From CAZOHG01 sp964579725 (GTDB lineage: Bacteria > Zhuqueibacterota > JdFR-76 > BMS3Abin05), in the NCBI GenBank assembly GCA_964579725.1, contig CAZOHG010000035.1, forward strand, positions 1 to 37,886: a DNA stretch of 37,886 nt, in the 5' to 3' direction. Every line of letters begins with the position of its first letter. The first letter of the stretch is position 1. Shown piece after piece: positions 36,246 to 37,886 of the stretch. Under the pieces are notes generated by a model that saw only the letters and a list, made by a program, of their open reading frames with translations, was not told where the DNA came from and did no database searches. The position numbers and the translations under genes were made by a program.

Positions 36246-37604
36246 ATGCAGGAACAAATGATTGCCATTCTTCAACGATTAAGTGCGTGGGTGTGGGGGG
36301 TGCCGCTAATAGTCCTTTTGGTTGGCACCGGCATTTATTTAACCTTTCGGCTTCGGGGAATTCAATTTCGTACCCTGTTGTATTCTCTCTACCTGGCGCT
36401 TATTAAACGAAAAGAAGACACCGACGAGGCCGGAGACATTTCCCACTTTCAGGCTTTAATGACGGCCTTGGCCGCCACCGTCGGCACCGGAAATATTGCC
36501 GGCGTGGCCACCGCCATTGCGGCGGGCGGCCCGGGCGCTCTGTTTTGGATGTGGATTACCGGTCTTTTCGGAATGGCGACGAAATTTTCAGAAGCTGTGC
36601 TGGCGGTCAAATTCCGAAAAGTAGATCGACTGGGCACCATGAGCGGCGGTCCCATGTACTACATTTCCGAGGGGCTCGGCTGGAAGTGGCTGGGAGTTCT
36701 TTTCGCCACATTTGCCTTTATTGCGGCTTTTGGCATCGGTAATATGGTGCAATCCAATTCCGTGGCCGATGCTGTTCAAAAGACCTTTGGCATTCCCTTT
36801 TGGGCGACCGGGCTGGTACTGGCCGTGGCAACCGGCCTGGTCATTTTGGGGGGAATTAAAAGCATTGGGCGCGTAACGGGCACACTGGTACCGGTCATGG
36901 TTTTGTTCTACATTTTGGGGGCGCTTGTTGTGATTGCCATTGAGTACAGACAAATTCCAAAGGTTTTTGCGCTGGTTTTTGCAAAGGCCTTTACCCCGAC
37001 CGCCGCCGGGGGCGGATTTTTGGGTTCCACCGTTCTGGTGACAATTCGAATGGGAGTGGCACGAGGCGTGTTCTCAAACGAATCGGGGTTGGGAAGTTCT
37101 CCGATTGCCGCCGCCGCTGCCCAAACCAAGTACCCGGTAACGCAAGCTCTGGTTTCAATGACCCAGACCTTTATTGACACCATTGTGGTGTGTTCCATGA
37201 CGGGGTTCGTTATTATTGCCACAGGCGCCTGGTCGAACGGAAAAACAGGTGCCGAATTGACTACCATTGCGTTTAACCAGGGCATGCATTCCCAGCTTGG
37301 CGGGTTAATTGTGACCATTGGTCTCATTCTATTTGCCTATTCCACAATTTTGGGGTGGAGCTATTACGGCGAAAAATCTCTGGAGTACTTGTTCGGCGAA
37401 AAATGGATTGTCCCTTACCGGGTGCTTTTTACGATTTTTGTGGGCGTGGGGGCGGTCGCCGAACTGCAGTTGGTCTGGACGTTGGCGGACGTCATGAACG
37501 GGCTCATGGCCATTCCAAATTTAATCGGGCTTCTTGGATTGGCGGGAATTATCGTCGCGGAAACGCGCAGCTATTTTATTCACCAATTACATCGAAAGTG
37601 GTAG
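36246..37604 (+). CDS. agcS: Sodium:alanine/glycine symporter (AgcS family)
   Basis: 452 residues from ATG 36246, preceded by GGAGG at about 36236. An integral membrane protein of about ten to eleven hydrophobic segments. AgcS family motifs: VGTGNIAGVATAIAAGGPGALFW near residue 80 and ITGLFGMATKFSEAVLAVKFR, the sodium/substrate region; GTMSGGPMYYISEGLG near 130; VFSNESGLGSSPIAAAAAQT near 277; and TILGWSYYGEKSLEYLFG near 367. It imports alanine or glycine with Na+. No partner genes are adjacent except rnhB downstream, 27 nt away. Substrate choice (alanine or glycine) cannot be determined. Confidence 0.94.
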   Translation: MQEQMIAILQRLSAWVWGVPLIVLLVGTGIYLTFRLRGIQFRTLLYSLYLALIKRKEDTDEAGDISHFQALMTALAATVGTGNIAGVATAIAAGGPGALFWMWITGLFGMATKFSEAVLAVKFRKVDRLGTMSGGPMYYISEGLGWKWLGVLFATFAFIAAFGIGNMVQSNSVADAVQKTFGIPFWATGLVLAVATGLVILGGIKSIGRVTGTLVPVMVLFYILGALVVIAIEYRQIPKVFALVFAKAFTPTAAGGGFLGSTVLVTIRMGVARGVFSNESGLGSSPIAAAAAQTKYPVTQALVSMTQTFIDTIVVCSMTGFVIIATGAWSNGKTGAELTTIAFNQGMHSQLGGLIVTIGLILFAYSTILGWSYYGEKSLEYLFGEKWIVPYRVLFTIFVGVGAVAELQLVWTLADVMNGLMAIPNLIGLLGLAGIIVAETRSYFIHQLHRKW

Positions 37605-37631
37605 CGCAAACCTCACCAGAGGAAACGGGTT

Positions 37632-37886
37632 GTGATTATTCCTACATTGGAAATCGAAAAGAAACTTTGGGGCGAAGGGCTCCAGCTTATTGCAGGTGTG
37701 GACGAGGTGGGGCGCGGCCCTCTGGCCGGACCGGTGGTTGCCGCCGCCGTTATTTTTGACCCCTATTTTTACCTCGAAGGCGTTCGGGACAGTAAAATGC
37801 TTTCGGCAAAAAAGCGCGAAGTTTTGGCTGAGCAAATCAACCACACCGCCGTGGCGGTGGGACTCGGCGTGGTGGACGCTCCGGTA
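37632..37886 (+). CDS. rnhB: Ribonuclease HII (partial, 5' end)
   Basis: The first 85 codons; the gene runs off the right edge. The start is GTG 37632 with AGAGGAAA upstream, 27 nt after agcS. IAGVDEVGRGPLAGPVVAAAV carries the first active-site Asp-Glu pair of RNase HII, and RDSKMLSAKKREVLAEQI is the next conserved segment (DSKxL). The enzyme cleaves RNA in RNA-DNA hybrids, in particular single misincorporated ribonucleotides. Identity is clear even from this fragment. Confidence 0.95.
   Translation, partial: MIIPTLEIEKKLWGEGLQLIAGVDEVGRGPLAGPVVAAAVIFDPYFYLEGVRDSKMLSAKKREVLAEQINHTAVAVGLGVVDAPV

Overview
The window reads as chromosomal DNA from a moderately GC-balanced Gram-negative bacterium, probably of the Fibrobacteres-Chlorobi-Bacteroidetes (FCB) assemblage (for example a Calditrichota, KSB1 or Ignavibacteria-type lineage). 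Pointers are a secreted protein with a type IX secretion (T9SS) C-terminal sorting domain, pyruvate:ferredoxin oxidoreductase, a short HisG plus HisZ, and a bacterial mevalonate pathway. The phylum is an inference from gene content, not a sequence match. I see no rRNA, tRNA, CRISPR array, insertion sequence or phage gene.

Region 1 (1-7530, minus strand) is a histidine operon, read right to left: promoter, 25-codon leader peptide with His-Phe-His-His, intrinsic terminator/antiterminator, then hisZ-hisG-hisD-hisC-hisB-hisH-hisA-hisF and a PHP-type phosphoesterase that runs off the left edge. The PHP protein may supply the histinol-phosphate phosphatase (HolPase) activity that the monofunctional HisB lacks. 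hisI/hisE are not in the window. The leader is a classical translation-coupled attenuator visible directly in the sequence.

Region 2 (7548-18948) holds a mixture of single transcription units: nifJ (pyruvate:ferredoxin oxidoreductase, minus), a FadD-like acyl-CoA synthetase (plus), a STAS-HATPase fusion regulator (plus), an exported GH3 glycosidase with an inserted PA14 domain (minus), and a CoA-disulfide-reductase-like flavoprotein (plus).

Region 3 (18968-24104, plus) is a mevalonate operon: diphosphomevalonate decarboxylase, phosphomevalonate kinase, a fused HMG-CoA reductase-mevalonate kinase, and type I IPP isomerase. Together they take HMG-CoA to IPP/DMAPP. The fusion joins two consecutive pathway steps in one polypeptide.

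Region 4 (24179-27195) encodes two exported proteins: a T9SS-targeted phospholipase-D-type enzyme and a 310-residue DUF4412-like protein. A 733-bp gene-poor stretch follows. It contains a strong promoter with an intrinsic terminator about 70 nt downstream (small RNA or attenuated leader candidate).

Region 5 (27886-34741, plus) is a prkA-yhbH-spoVR stress operon with two additions: a single-ring Clp-type AAA+ ATPase with an unrecognised N-terminal domain and a possible ClpP-docking LGF tripeptide between yhbH and spoVR, and a 159-residue unknown protein after spoVR. This is the best candidate in the window for an under-described system: a kinase/AAA+ protein, a VWA protein, an unfoldase and SpoVR in one transcript.

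Region 6 (35030-37886, plus) has an unrecognised cysteine-rich protein with a possible OB-like centre, an AgcS-type sodium:alanine/glycine symporter, and the 5' part of rnhB (RNase HII), cut by the window edge.
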